From NCBI GenBank assembly GCA_024195265.1, contig JAJLRJ010000001.1, positions 60,692,289 through 60,756,288 of the forward strand: a stretch of 64,000 nt of DNA. The letters are read 5' to 3'. The position numbers were made by a program, and so were the translations under genes. The DNA is from Dendrophyllia cribrosa (lineage: Eukaryota; Cnidaria; Anthozoa; Scleractinia; Dendrophylliidae). Positions 36,714-50,300 of this stretch are shown here, piece after piece. Within the stretch, counting starts at the first letter, position 1, and every line of letters starts with the position of its first letter. The notes under the pieces were generated by a model. It made no database searches. It saw nothing but the letters and a program-made list of their open reading frames with translations, and was not told the origin of the DNA.

Positions 36714-37081
36714 CTGTTCTGATGTGGGTATCTGTATCTGTTCTGTGGAACAAGATCCCCTTAGAGATCAGACAGCGGCCCAACTTGAATGATTTTAAAA
36801 CCTCTTTATATGTGAAAGATTATAATGAAACAATGATCATTTAAGTTTTTATAGCATTCTATTCTTATGTGTAATTTAGTTAAGTTTTATAGTTCAATTT
36901 TTAGTTTAATGTAGTTTGATAAATTGAAGAAACCTTGATCGTAGTTTTCATTGTACTTTATCTTTCTTAGTTAAGTAGTTTTATAGGTAATGTACTCTAG
37001 TGTAAATTCACATGACTCCTAGGAAGATCATGTAAATATGATACGATTTCGTGTATAAATAAAGATTGATGATGACGATGA
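36714..37081 (+). mobile_element. 5'-truncated LINE, 3' end only
   Basis: Codes LWNKIPLEIRQRPNLNDF near its start, the C-terminal signature of LINE reverse transcriptases (L2/CR1/RTE-like style), then a 3' tail with AAATAAAGATTGATGATGAC. A 25-base direct repeat flanks it at 36689-36713 and 37082-37106, the mark of target-primed insertion. Confidence 0.85.
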
Positions 37082-38165
37082 AGCTATTGTGTTGTGATGT
37101 GGGTATTGTTCATTATCTTTTGAATCTTGTTTTAATTCACTTGGTTATTACAACATCAGCACCACCAAGAAACTACTGATTTATATGAATTTTGGTCTCT
37201 TCAGAACTAAATGAACTGTCTGTAATAACAAGGCATCTATATTGTGGAAGCCTCTGTAAGGGAAGATTCAAGTTGACAGAGACAGGCAATAAGAAATTGT
37301 ATCATTTGAATCTAGAATGTTTCTGTTCTGTAAAGAGCTCACATCTTAGGTACAGATAATTTTCAGTACATTAAACAAGAACTGGCAAGTTAAACAATGG
37401 TTTGTGTCTGATTCTTTTTGTTGGTCTCAATTTGTTGGATTGTGGACCTGTCAAAAGAGCAGAACTGGCTCATCCTCAGTGTAAAAACCTGCCAACTCAC
37501 AAGTGACATAACACAAAGAATAAAAAAGGTACTGAAACAATAGAGTGCAAGACAACAAAGGTAGAAAACAAAGAAAAAAGTCACAGTTTTTACACCGAGG
37601 TAAACCCACAGAACTCAATATGTGGAAAGATTGATGTTTGAACGATTTAACACCAAACTAAATAAATCTACTCTCTTGTTATAACATATGTTTACAAGTG
37701 TATAAATGAATTGATAAGTTACACCTGCAGAGATTGCCCCAGCACAGTATAGATGCACTTAAATATATGCTACTGTACAATAATATTGAAGTGATATGGA
37801 ATTCTAATCAATCCACTGGTCAACATATCCTTGTTACCTTTACAAAACAACCATACAAAATTAACTCTACTTTTAATAGATGTAGTTTTCAACAGAACAA
37901 AGCACTTTGTTATGTTTGTAAAAGTGAGGGTGGCAAAATAGTTTGCTTTACATTGTTGCAGTACATGCCTTATTCAAGTTACATGTCTACAAACAGTACA
38001 CTACATGCTTCTTGGTTTGAAACATTAAAAAAAACAAATCCTATTGGTTCCACGCCAAACAAGTCAACAAAACACCAGAATATAAACCTTTACTAGACAC
38101 AATAAGCCCCCTGGTTTACTAGTATAATTAATCTTTAAGGTTAAAATGTACTTTTAGACTTACCT

Positions 38166-38350
38166 GCTTCAACTTAAAATGACAAAATGAAGCCCAGACA
38201 GATATTTTAAGGCGAATTTTGGCTACAATTCCGTAGCCTTCGTATTCAAAAGTTGTTCTTAGTTCGTACATGCGTAATGTGAAAGTTTCGCTGACCAACA
38301 TCGGGCTCAGGTTGGCCCCATCCTTCCCCAGCCTTCACTCAAGACGATAT
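38166..38350 (-). other. CNOT2: Probable non-coding first exon of CNOT2
   Basis: The coding start at 35968 follows an acceptor-like CATAG on the minus strand, so at least one leader exon should lie upstream. A strong donor, GAAGCAG|GTAAGTC, sits at 38165/38166, and the preceding 185 bases have no long ORF. The upstream limit is a guess; no TATA box was recognised. Confidence 0.4.
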
Positions 38351-38850
38351 GAAAGAAGATCGAAGATGCCGTATTAAACAAAATCCCAAATCAAGCCAGA
38401 ACTCCCAGAAACCTATTGCCCAGGCGCTAAGTGGCTTCTATCTGGACTTTATTTTTTGACTGTCTTTGCTTCGCCAAACTACAGAAGTCACGCAAAAGCA
38501 AGCGATTATAAAAATTTGATTATACAGAAACAGTGAAGAAACCCCAATTCAACAGAATCTTCACGCTCGGAAGCTGGAAAGAGAACAAAATGTTATTTTA
38601 AAAGGGTAACCCTTTTATACCCGGGTCTATAATAGTTGCCATTGTCAGGTGTTATTTGGGTCGTCGCGCAACGCTTGTTGCGTTGCGCCGGACAACCAAC
38701 ACCAGGGCGACATATATCGGCCCTGCCAACATTGAACCCAAATTGCCAGCGCTCGAAACGTCAGATTTTGAATTTCTTTACGGTAGCCAATTTACTCCTT
38801 ATCAACACACTTGACAAAACCAAATTTTCGTGTGTCACTCCCCTATCGAC

Positions 38851-38957
38851 GTAGACTGCGAGCAGTCTCTGAGACAAACGCGAAATAGTGGCGAGAGACG
38901 AACGCCAGCGACGAACCACGGAGTTTTAGAGAAAAAGATAGACTGTTCGCAATCTAC
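38851..38957. repeat. GTAGACTGCGAGCAGTCT inverted-repeat unit
   Basis: Left GTAGACTGCGAGCAGTCT, right AGACTGTTCGCAATCTAC; 107 bases. Lies upstream of both CNOT2 and CPT1. Confidence 0.45.
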
Positions 38958-40103
38958 CACCGACACAGCAACACAGTTTCTAGGGCAATGATCTCATGTT
39001 TATGTACCTTGGCAGGTAGCTTCCAGGTTCCCGCGGTTTGCGCCCCATGGAAAAAAAATCATAGATATCGACATCTACATCTATATAAATTATAATTCAC
39101 AAAGATTTCCCATACACGTGAATTGGTCAGCCTTCAATAGTTCAGCTTATTAAATAAATGAAATTTTACAACAAATATAAATAATCCTATTAGATAAATA
39201 TGTGAGAAAAAAAATTAGCTCATTAAGTATTATTAAAGTTCTAGTTCAATATCAATCTCTGAAACTGGTAGCTTCTGATAATATCATAGAGCTTGACTTG
39301 TGGGCAAAAGTCTATCTTTTCTAACAAGCGCTTAGAATTTCATTAAACCTCTTTTCTCCCACAGTCAAGGGTGAAGGACAAAGGATTAAATGTCAGGGGA
39401 CTAAACTCAAGATTAATTAAGTGAATCAGCAATTATTAGCGAGAGCAAATAATAAAAAAGCAAATAATAGAAACTGCTTAGTATGATTAAATACGAAAGA
39501 ACTAATAAAGCAAGGCTGACTTTACATCTGGGATTATAATAGTCTTTTCAATATTTCGTCAGGCACGGCCTGACTTTGATGTCTTGCCTCCCGCTCTCCC
39601 GATTTTTACCAAATTCTCCCGATTTATTATAAAATTCTGAAAACAAGGGAAAAATTGCTAATCTTTAGGATTTTTTTTGCGATCTGTCACTGTGAAACAC
39701 ACATATTACACTTTCCAGTCTAGGATAATCAGGACGGAATGATGTCAAAATGTAGGAAATGGCACTTGTTGTAAAATTTCCGGGGGGGGGGGGGATGCCC
39801 CTGGACCCCCTAGAAGGGATAGCGACTTTGGCGCTAATGATTACTCCCTATTTTCCATCACATGGGGTTGGAATCTCTGGATTAGTATTCTTTAATCAAC
39901 ACTTAATGAACCTAACCTGCAAACAGGCGTCCTTTTTTCGGCGCGGATTTTCAGTTCTCTCCTCGCGCTCCCGCCGACTAATTGCTCCAAAAAAAGGACG
40001 CCTTCTCGCAGCTTATTATGAATCGAATTGTATACACCTGTGTAACAGTAAGCTGTCTTTACTCAGCCGTCTAAACCGAATAAATTTACTCAGTTTTCTA
40101 GGT

Positions 40104-40256
40104 TATATGTTGTGGTTCAAAGTTTTCTTTGGTTTGAAAATTTTCAAACCTTCACCGTTTGAGATTCGGCTTTATCATAAACAAAGGAAAGCAAAAATCA
40201 AACTGGTTTGAAATTTCAGTTTCTGAACCAAAGAAAAAATTGAGCCACAGCATATA
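40104..40256. mobile_element. TGTTGTGGTT family, copy 4 (CNOT2-CPT1 intergenic)
   Basis: TATATGTTGTGGTTCAAAGT at the left, AACCAAAGAAAAAATTGAGC and CACAGCATATA at the right. Confidence 0.75.
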
Positions 40257-41376
40257 GGGAAGATATCAATGACGTCACCAATTGTTATTAATGTGCCAAC
40301 CAGAGCCTTATTGGCTGCCGAAACAAAGGGTTCTTTTGTTCCAGTGGTTGGCACATTTGAATAACAAAAAGAATGTTTGTAAACAGATATCATCCCTATA
40401 CAACTTAACAGGGCATTCGGATTCATTGTGGCGGCATTTACAGCTACCATTTTTTTTATTATATAATGAACTCGCAAGAACCTGACTTTAGTTACACGAA
40501 TTTGAAAATGACGAGTGAGTCATCGAAACCTCATACTATCGTTTTTTTGTTTTCTCGTGTTAGTTAGGGCTATTGTTGTTTTAGCTCCCCTGGGTTTTCA
40601 AAATTAACGTGACTATAAGAAAGGAAAAACGAAATGAATTCTGCGGGTGAGTTGTAGTAAAATGACGCCATCGTAATCATAATCGCCTCTTGCAGCTCGA
40701 GATGTTGGTTCAGTTAGAATTACAAACTTGCCGAGTCGTTAATAACGTATCCGATGAAATTATTTTATCGGTTAGCATAAATCTTGAGAACACTGTTATA
40801 TCCTCGTAAATTTATTTAATCTCAGACTCTTACATCTCAGTGATTGTACGTTTCAAGTGAACTAAAAAGAATAAATCGTATTAAAGTCCAAGTAACTGTG
40901 TACGTTCCTGATTCCAGTTGTTGCGAGACCCCCGAGGTACCTTGGAACTTTTTTAAAACAATTTTATAGCTGAGCCACAGGGAGCAAATAAATATTTTAA
41001 AACTGACGACGGAAAGAAAACTGGCTTTTTGCCACCTCTCAAGTGTTCAAAGTTAGAAAAAGTTTGAGCAATTATTTTTGTTCATGCGGCTCATTTCATT
41101 CATAGACAAAGTTGGGTGACAAGAGATTGATATATTTACTCCCAACATAGGAAAAATGCGGAAAAGCCTTTTTGGCGCGGTTTCTTCCGGGAGCGCCCCA
41201 AAGGGAATAGGGCCAAGTGGACTTTGAACCTTTCTGGTATTTACATTTGTGGTATTTATTTGTGTGTATTGGAGGTGTGCGCGTCGGTGGGGAAAACACG
41301 AATAAGCTGTCGACCTGTGTTTTACTACATTTGGCAAGGCTAATAACGTAAATAAACCTTCGAGGCACCGGTAAAT

Positions 41377-44300
41377 ATGGCCGAAGCGAGGCTTGGCGTC
41401 GCGTTTCAATTTCAAGTATCAGAAGAGGGAATAATCGTCAACTTCAACAGAAATGCAGTCAAGTTCGTCTGTCGAGCCATGGCGAAGTCTGCCAAACGCC
41501 GAGTAAAGGGCGCGAAAAAGGCGATTTTGAAGCGATCCTTCCCAGCAACTCCGGCAACTTGGATCCTTCTTGTGGCCGCTCTTAGCGCTGCTAGATACTC
41601 AGAACACGAAACAACAGTGGGAGTTTTGGGAAAAGTCGAACGGGGGCTTCCTTGGTGAGTAACAACTTAAATGCAAGTGGACTTTGCCCAGTTAAATTAC
41701 ACAAAAATGTTTCGTAAAGCTTATGTTTCTATTTCGTAAATGAACAGTGGTCAATAAAATATTGTTATATAGTTACAAGTACAATAATTTAACTTACGTC
41801 TTAGCTTATGTCTTTGTTATCGTTGTTCTTTTCGATGAGCTAATAACCTTTTCTCGCGCGCGTATTTAAGCTTATAGAAATTTACAACAGTTAAGCTTTT
41901 TATTACCAAGCTTAGAATGAGTCTGATGCTCTGATCATTTGCCAGTTAAAAGATTATTTAAGCTTATATTTTCTATCCAACATCATTTTTTTCGCAATTC
42001 ACAGTTAAGCTTATATTTATTTGACATTAACGCCACCAAATTCTCCTGTTTGAAGGGTAGGTTATCAAACCCTCCTATCTATCATCATTTTCACAAGAAC
42101 ATTCCCTTAGCATCTCTACATCAATTTTAGTAAACTAATTATTATTATTTTATTTCCATTTATTAGATTATAAACTTTCTCTCCATGTTTTTAAATTAAT
42201 TCAGATGGCCGGGCCTATTTTTTTTTGCCATGTTTTACATGTATGCATACTCTTTCATGATCGTTGCTTCTTGAACTCTAAAACTTGCATGTAATGGATT
42301 CTTTTAACAGTTTTAATGTTGCTCCACGTGTATAGAAGATACAGCAACCAATGAAATTTTGACACCAAAGATCTGATTTAATGCTCTTCGAATAATATTT
42401 CCATTCCAAAGATTCCAGATGCTATCACCAAAGTAAAGTAACAGTAAACTTCCTTATTATGAAATCCGAACACTACATAACTGCTCATTTTTTCCTGAAA
42501 CTCAATAGCTTTTTATGATATTGTTTATTTGGGAATTTTTAATCTCCTTTAAAAGTAGATTTGATTTTTTTGCCCATCGTATAAAGAAATGTATCATATT
42601 TCTTTATCACGTACATTGTAGGGCCTTGTGCATAAGTCTCAGATGGGGTCACTGTTTGTTTAACATTGATCTTGTGTTCTTGTGTGGTTCTTGATGGGAG
42701 AGGGGTGATTAAAGCTTAATGTCAGAGAGTTGTGAATACATACTTTTGAAGAGACTTGAGGAAGATTCTACTGTACCTTTAAACAATCTTATTGAAGACA
42801 TATTTGATAAAAAGCTTTTTTATATGTACTGCTCATACTTAAGGTTTAAATCAAAAGTGGCCTGCATGGTGCCACTATAACTGTTGTGAAAAGACTGAAA
42901 ATTAATCAGGCATACCATTTTAATTACTGGTACTTTAAAATAAATGTCTTCAAACCATCACATCGCTTGTTATCAGTTGGTATTTTTTTGTTTGCTGTTG
43001 CTGTTCATAATAGCTTTAGAAACTTGTATATGTTGTGGTTCAAATTTTTCTTTGGTTTAAAAATTTTTAAACCAGTTTAGTTTTTATTTTCCTTTGTCTC
43101 AAATTCATTAACATATTCTGAGACAAAGGAAAACAAAAATCAAACTGGTTTAAAAAATTTTAAACCAAAGAAAAATTTGAACCACAACATATACTTACAA
43201 ATAGCTACCGTAAATCCTCTATTAAGTCCCCCCTCCCCCCGGAAAGGGGGGCTTATTTATTTCAAGCATGTTAGAGAGGGGAGGAAGGGGGGGGGGCTTA
43301 TTTTAATTTAGTGAAATGCAATGTCATCTGAACTTCCTGCGCATGGATAAACATCTTTAAACCATACTTTCATTGATCAATGAAGTGTTATACTTTACCA
43401 TAATTACAATAATGTTTTAGTACAAGTACTGGTAATATTTCTGCCAAAGGGGGGAGGTTAAAAGGGGGTGGTTTAATAAAGTTTTTGCTTCAAAAACGGG
43501 GGTCTTGTTTGAGAGTGGGGGGAGTCGTATTTTTTATGGGAGGGGCGTTTATAGAGGATTTACAGTAATTATCATTGCATTTGTAATAAGTTACAGTATT
43601 TTTATTCAGTACTCATGGCTGTTATTGTTTTTCCTTAGGAGCCATAATTTAGACCCCAAAACAGTGATAGCAGTTGCAGTGCTGGTGTGTGCAACAATTC
43701 TGTGGATGTTAATTGGTCACATCCAACAGTTCATCTTGAGGCAGTTGCTGCAGTACAGAGCATTTTTGTATGAACCAAGAGGGTAAGTGCTATCCCACGA
43801 TCACACTATGGTTACTTATTTAGCTCTACTCATGGTTGCCACAGGTCAGGAAATAGTCAGGGAAAAAATTCTTCAAGGTCATGGAAAAGTCAGGGAATTT
43901 CACTTTGAGTCAGGGAAAATTTACATCTTTGAAAGAAATCAGGGAAAAGTAAAATTTTAAGAGTACTAATTTATTTACTGCCATCTCAATTCATGTACAC
44001 TGCGTGTGTCTTGCTGAAAGCATTAATAAATGGGTGGAGAAGATGGCTGTGAGGGGAGGTTGGAGGCCATTATCAGGACTAATATTATTATTTGTGAAAT
44101 TGTTAATTCAGTTGGTCAGGGAAATTTTACATTTGTCAGGGAAAAGTCAGGGAATTTCAAACACCTATGGCTGTGGCAACCATGTCTACTAGAGTACCTG
44201 GCATCAAAAAAGTTGTTTGGGGTGGCATGAAAAAAAAACGTCTTCTTGCTACTTGCACTGTAAACTTAAATTAATTGTTATCATTCATTCACAGCCTGCA

Positions 44301-47300
44301 ATATCAGAAAATTGTTAAAATACTTCTTTCAACAGTCCTAATCTCCCCAATGTTGATAGTAATGACCATGAGTTTAACTCAACATTGAGGAGGAGGGAGA
44401 GCCACGCATACATGTATTGGATGACAAATTCTCACTTTGAGCCAAGTATTTCAAGTTATTGTGTCCGATGTTGTGGCTTTCATGGCTTTTGTGGTTTCAT
44501 GGTTTAAGTAAAAGAGTAAAATCAAATGATTTTATTTATTCCCCCAGTGAAATTGCATTTTATACAGTCAAACTTGTTTTAAGTGGACTCTATTAAAAAA
44601 GTCTTACATGTAGCAATAAAGGACAATCAAAACAACCTCGATATGTACTTTGTGAAGTTCACTGAGCTGAAGGTTTAGTGAAAAGCTCAAAATGGTTCCC
44701 AAAGAGCAAACAGTGGCTTTCAAACTGAGGAAATTTTCGATTGAAATTCAACTGAAGTTTCTAAATGTACCTACAAATCCTAAGATAACTTCTAAATAAT
44801 ACGGATTTGCACAGTAGAAATAAAAAGTATAGCTTTGTTGTTTAGGAGAATTATTTTATGCCGATTCCATTTTTACGCTTTATCGTGTTTTGTTTTTGAG
44901 AGCACTTTGCTTTCTATGGAATACTTTTGTACCGGATGCAGTTTAAATTCTGATTATGTGTCCAAGCAAGGATGATCAATTAGCAAGAAGAAAATGAAAC
45001 TGACAAAAATAGGTTTATGGTTAAACAAATTATTTCCATGAAATGATTCAATTCAGTCTGTTCCTTCAAACCAATCAAACTCTCAGAACGTGTAGGCTTA
45101 AAAACGAGCTTAGTTTTCATTCAGCACTTAAAATGTAGAGAAGTACGGGCTTCACTGTACACTTCAAAGTAAGTAGATAAAGTCGAAAACAGTTTCAGAA
45201 GCTGAGTTTCTGGAACTAACCTTTATTCCAACTGAAAAATTCTTGACAAGAAGGCAATCTTTGAATCCAAAATAGTAGTAGGTTTCCAAACTTTCCTCGC
45301 ACATTCATGTTTGCGGCGGCAGATCAGTCCGAACACAATTCAACCTGGATTTCCCATTCAAAGAACTTTTGAATCCTTGACTATATTTTCTTCTTTCAGC
45401 TGATAAATTTCAACTGATGAATTTCAAAGCGCTAAAACTTTTCATCACTTTCGTTGAACCCGTGAATTTGTCAGTGCAGCTTTGTCAGTGGCATTGAGTA
45501 AAGTTCATTTATTCTTTCACAGCCGTTTTGATTGGTTTTTCGCGTCATCCGATGAATGTTATGAGAATAAGCTACTTGATCGGCACAAAACTACAAAAAA
45601 GGTCTCTCTTTCCAAACGCTTTTCACAGTTATTTCATAAAAGCAATAGAACACATTTTCTATGAGTTTACCGGCGTTATAAACCCACTTGGGATGTTGGG
45701 AGAACACTCGAAAAGCTTGTAAATCACTCATCTGCGGCTCCTGATTTACAAGCTTTTCTCGTGTTCTCCCAACATCCCGCGTGGGTTTATAACGCCGGTA
45801 AACTCATAGAAAATGTGTTCTATTGCTTAAATATTACCTATAATTTAATATAGTAGATATGTTGTAGGTTAAAATTATTTTAGGTTAAAAATTATTTAAA
45901 CTAGGTTAATTTTTATTTTCCTTTGTCCCAGATTCATTAACATAATCTCAGACAAAGGAAAATAAAAATTAACCTAGTTTGAAATAATTTTAACCTAAAA
46001 TAATTTTAACCTACAACATACACCTTATTCATAAATGGTGGCGGATTTATGATTCTTTTATATTCATGCTAATCAGCCTACCAAGCCTCATTTTACAGCA
46101 AAAATTATTTTGAATTTTGGCCATGCCGACGAGGCTTGGTAGGCTGATTAGCATGAATATAAAAGAATAATTAATCGGCCGCCATTTATGAATACGGTCT
46201 ATATATATAGTATATATTACCCTATAATATATACTATCAGAAGCTCATAACAGAGAAGCGATTAACTCGTTTCCGATGCTGGGGATTTTTAGAAAACGCG
46301 GGGAGCCAATCAGAATTTACTTCCTAATATGGAGTTCTAAAAGAAGCCTACTTCTACGCAACTTCTACGCACCGTGGAAAAACATTACCGGCAGAGCGAA
46401 AAAATTCCCATTTAGATTGCTTGCCGTCTCAGGTTTAACTTAATACTCCACAGCGATTTGTGTCAACGGCAACATACCAGCAATGAAAATCAGTTAATGA
46501 ATGAAATACGGTGAAATGATAAAAACACAGAGTTCAAAACTTTAGGACACCTGCATCAAAGAAAGATGAAAATGAAATACAGATGCACACAACATGTAGG
46601 GTTCTCCAAATCACTTTTATTTAAAAACAAAGACAAATAGAACTCAAATACAATGTAGTTGAATGAATAAATACAGATCTTCAACAGCCAGTTTATCACA
46701 GTTAAAATTACTCGTAACAAATCGTAACTTGAAACAGCTCATGATAGCTTCTGCTCGAAAACAATTAAGCTTATTGATACGAAAACTTAGAAATTCCTCA
46801 AGACAACCGCAATTTAGTTTTGTCGAGATGATGAAAACGTACTCCGTGAGTTCAGAACTTAAGCGATGCCACATTTACAAAACAAACAATTAACGCAACT
46901 TAGTTTTAAAATTATTTCTCAAGATACAAATGATCAGAACTTTCTCGTACGAAATCATAAATTCGGAAAACAAGTAGGCTCGATAGCTAAATAAACATGT
47001 TTGATACTGATTTGGTATGCTCATTTCCTCTCAAAAATCGCTTTGAACAACAATAATTATAGTATATTATTATAGTATATACAAAGAAAAACCATGGTAA
47101 GGATGGGTTGACAAAGTCGGTGCAAGTTTTAAAAAGTGTTGGCTGTTTAAAATACAGCGAAGTGAATACTTATAAACACCGCGCCGCCGTTCATAAGCTT
47201 AAGCTTATTTCAAAATCTATACAACAAATTTTATTCCAACCGATTTGGGAAGAAAAACCCTAAGCTTAAGTCAGACACGAAATATTGTATGTTTGAGCGA

Positions 47301-50300
47301 TAAATTATAAGCGAAAAGGAGAGAAAAAACACTGTTGTTTTCAAAATAAAACAGAAAAACACATGGCATGCGTCCAGAATCAATAATTTTTGCTTCGCTC
47401 TTCCGTACGTTTCAATCTCTTTGTGAAGTTAAAAACAATTCATATTTTGTTACTACCATAAAAACCTGACTTAAACAATCTTTCTAATTTGAAACTACAT
47501 TTGAATAAGTAAAATACATTACCATATTGCACATGAAATTCTTTAAAGAGCCATTTTAGTAGTGATTTGGTAGAGATGAAACAAGGCCGCTTGAAAAAAC
47601 CTGAGTTGTCCAGATTTCGCGGTGTTAAGCTTTTTTTCGTTCCTTACTCCGTCGTCATCTTCTTAGAACTACTAAAATATTCAATACTTTTTGCTCTTCA
47701 GTTTTGAACCTCAAAATGTGATTTGGTAGCGACGAAAATAGCCGTGAAAGTAAGCTGTCCATATTTCGCGAAGCGCTTGTAGTTTCCTCGAAGTTTTCTT
47801 GCCGATTTGAGCGGCCGCGCGTACGCGCGTGGAGCTGAAAACCTCCTTCCAAATAAGGGCAAAAATTCAATCCGCGATTCTGATTGGTCGGTTGGGAATT
47901 CTAATAATCCCCAGCATAGTTCTGAACATATAGGGGGAAGTTGCACGCTTCTACGTGATAAGCTTCTGATACTATATATTATATACCCTATATAATATAT
48001 ACTATATTAAGAAGACATTAAGGGAATCCATTTGATAATGGTTTAACTGTATTGAAAATAAAAATGAACTCAAGATTTGCGAAATCAATATTTGCAGAAT
48101 TAAGTGACAATAAAAAATGACATGTTAATTTTGTGAAACACCAAACATAACTGTGTCAGTAATAATTTGCATAATTTTTTTTATAGTGCAGCTTTCTTTA
48201 CTGACAGAGTGTGTGGTCCAAACAAGAAAATGTTTATTTCATTTGAAATCTATGTTTTGCATTTTTCAAGCAGGTTTTGAAACATGAGAAATGCAAAATA
48301 TGTGCATGATATCCTATCCTTAAAGTGTCTATATTGCCTGCAGGGTTTTTCTGGTTTTGGTAACTATATGAAGCGTAGAAAACTGTCCATAACTTTTTTT
48401 TGGCATTTTGACCCGTTTTCGCCTGGAAAATTCGGTTTAAAGTTCCCTCTTGAGCCACGCCCTTCAAAGTCGACCGCGCACTTGGGGATTGGTGTCTAAA
48501 TGACGTCACTTCAGGAACGGACCAAAGCGTTCAGCATTTACTCACGCATTTGTTTATTTGTAGCGTGTTCGGCGTATCTCTTCTTTTGAAATCAGTCTCA
48601 AAATAATTTTTTTCAGTAATTGAACTTCTTTTTGAAGAAAAATATTCATGGATTATTCAAGTGACGATGATTTGGCATCCGAAAACAGTGATGTTAGCAG
48701 CGTTTCCACGGATTCGAACGGCGAAGCGATCGAGTTCGAGGAACATTTGGAAGAGCCGAACTCTGATGCGGTTAACAGTGATCGGGAAGAAGGTCCGTAC
48801 TGTGAGGAGCCGCTAGCAGACGAAGAATGGATTGAAGAGTATAATCGCGAAAGGAAAATAATCGAGGAAAGGCAGCAAGAGTTGCAAAACCGACTCGAAA
48901 GAGTCGTAGAAAGAGATACTTGGTAAGTGCGCCGCCATCTTGTTTACCAACCTGCCAACAAACTTTAGTAGCAAAAGACGACTATCGAAACAAATACTAA
49001 CAAATTGGCATTCAAATATTTCTTTTAGGTGCAAGTGTGGTAATTGCAACGTTGAACTATTGCAAAATGCAAGGGAATGTGAGTGTTGCCAAGAAATAGA
49101 TGGTTGCGTGCGGTCACTCGGTAGCGAGTTAGTTCTTCAAGAAGTTGACTCCTCGCCCAGCTGTGTTACGCTGCATCCTGGCTTTAGTCCGGTGTGTTTA
49201 AGTCGATGGTCTTTGCGGTCTGCAGCTGCCAAATATAAGACCCAAGATGGCAGAAGATACAGGCAAACAGGCACGGAAGACGAGTAAGTTTGCATCATGT
49301 TTATATAATGAAGTAGTGAGTTGCGTGTCCGGAGAACCGCGTGTCCCATTGTTTACAATTTAATATATGTATGTAGAGGTATTTGCTCCAATGCAGCTGC
49401 AGTCCCTTTACATTCTGTTGAAAGCAAATATTAAGTGTGGTCCTGTTAATTCTTTATTCTGCTCCAAGGAAAGGGATATGGATATGTGGCCAAGTTAAAA
49501 ATTTAATTATTTTCTCTTTCCAGTGCATGTCTAAAAAGCGTTTATGATTTACTCACGCATTTGTTTATCTGTAGCGTGTTCGCGTGTTTGGCGTATCTCT
49601 TCTTTTGAAATCAGTCTCAATTATTTTTGTTTTAGTAACTCCAAACCCTTCCACTGATTGTAACAATGTATTTTCAATTTCAAAGGTTCTTTCGTGTTAC
49701 AGCATACCGTGAGTTCACACAGTTGGTGCATGGGTACTTGGGTCCCCGACGTATTCCTCTGCCAGCATGTGCTTATCATTTGATAAGAAAGGAATTCGGC
49801 ACTGAAGGTGGCAACTTCGCTGGTTATGAAGATGACGAATGAGTTATGGGGCAGTTGACATGTACATGTAGAACTTTATCTCAGTATGGCTGTTATATTA
49901 TTTGGCAGTTTATTTTAGTGCTATTAAAAGTTTTATTCACTCAATACATTTTCTTTGGCTTTTTCACATTATTGTGGAAGTGTTGGATACCATAATTTTA
50001 TTTACAAATAAAATGAGATCATATGTTGAAATTATACACCAAACGTATGAACAAAAGTATCACTGAAGTTGAAAAATCCTAGTTTCAAAAAGCCCCGGAG
50101 GGGGGGGGGGACTACCACATAAAAATGTTGGGGTGCTTGTTGGAAATTTTTGAGAAACACCCTAAAAGGTACCAGAATCTTGTTTGATGGGCGCGGCCCA
50201 AAATAATTTTACCCCTAAGAGGTACCAATTCTAAAACAACACATGTCATTTTTTTTGCCTCATACCCTAAAAGGTACCACGATAATTCTAATGGTGGTCA

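Larger units (their letters stand above)
38351..41376. other. Divergent intergenic region between CNOT2 and CPT1
   Basis: No gene supported. It must hold both promoters. Visible: the GTAGACTGC unit, a G tract with ATGCCCCTGGACCCCCTAG context (39780-39815), a short GGCGTCC/GGACGCC hairpin (39924-40003), a TGTTGTGG copy, a small AATGTGCCAACCA hairpin (40289-40361) and a decayed TGACGTCA-element relative near 40.55-40.68 kb. Confidence 0.5.

Noticed and set aside
39759..40211. 150-residue ORF, plus strand
   Set aside because: Spans a G tract, a small hairpin and a TGTTGTGG element; composition is repeat-driven.
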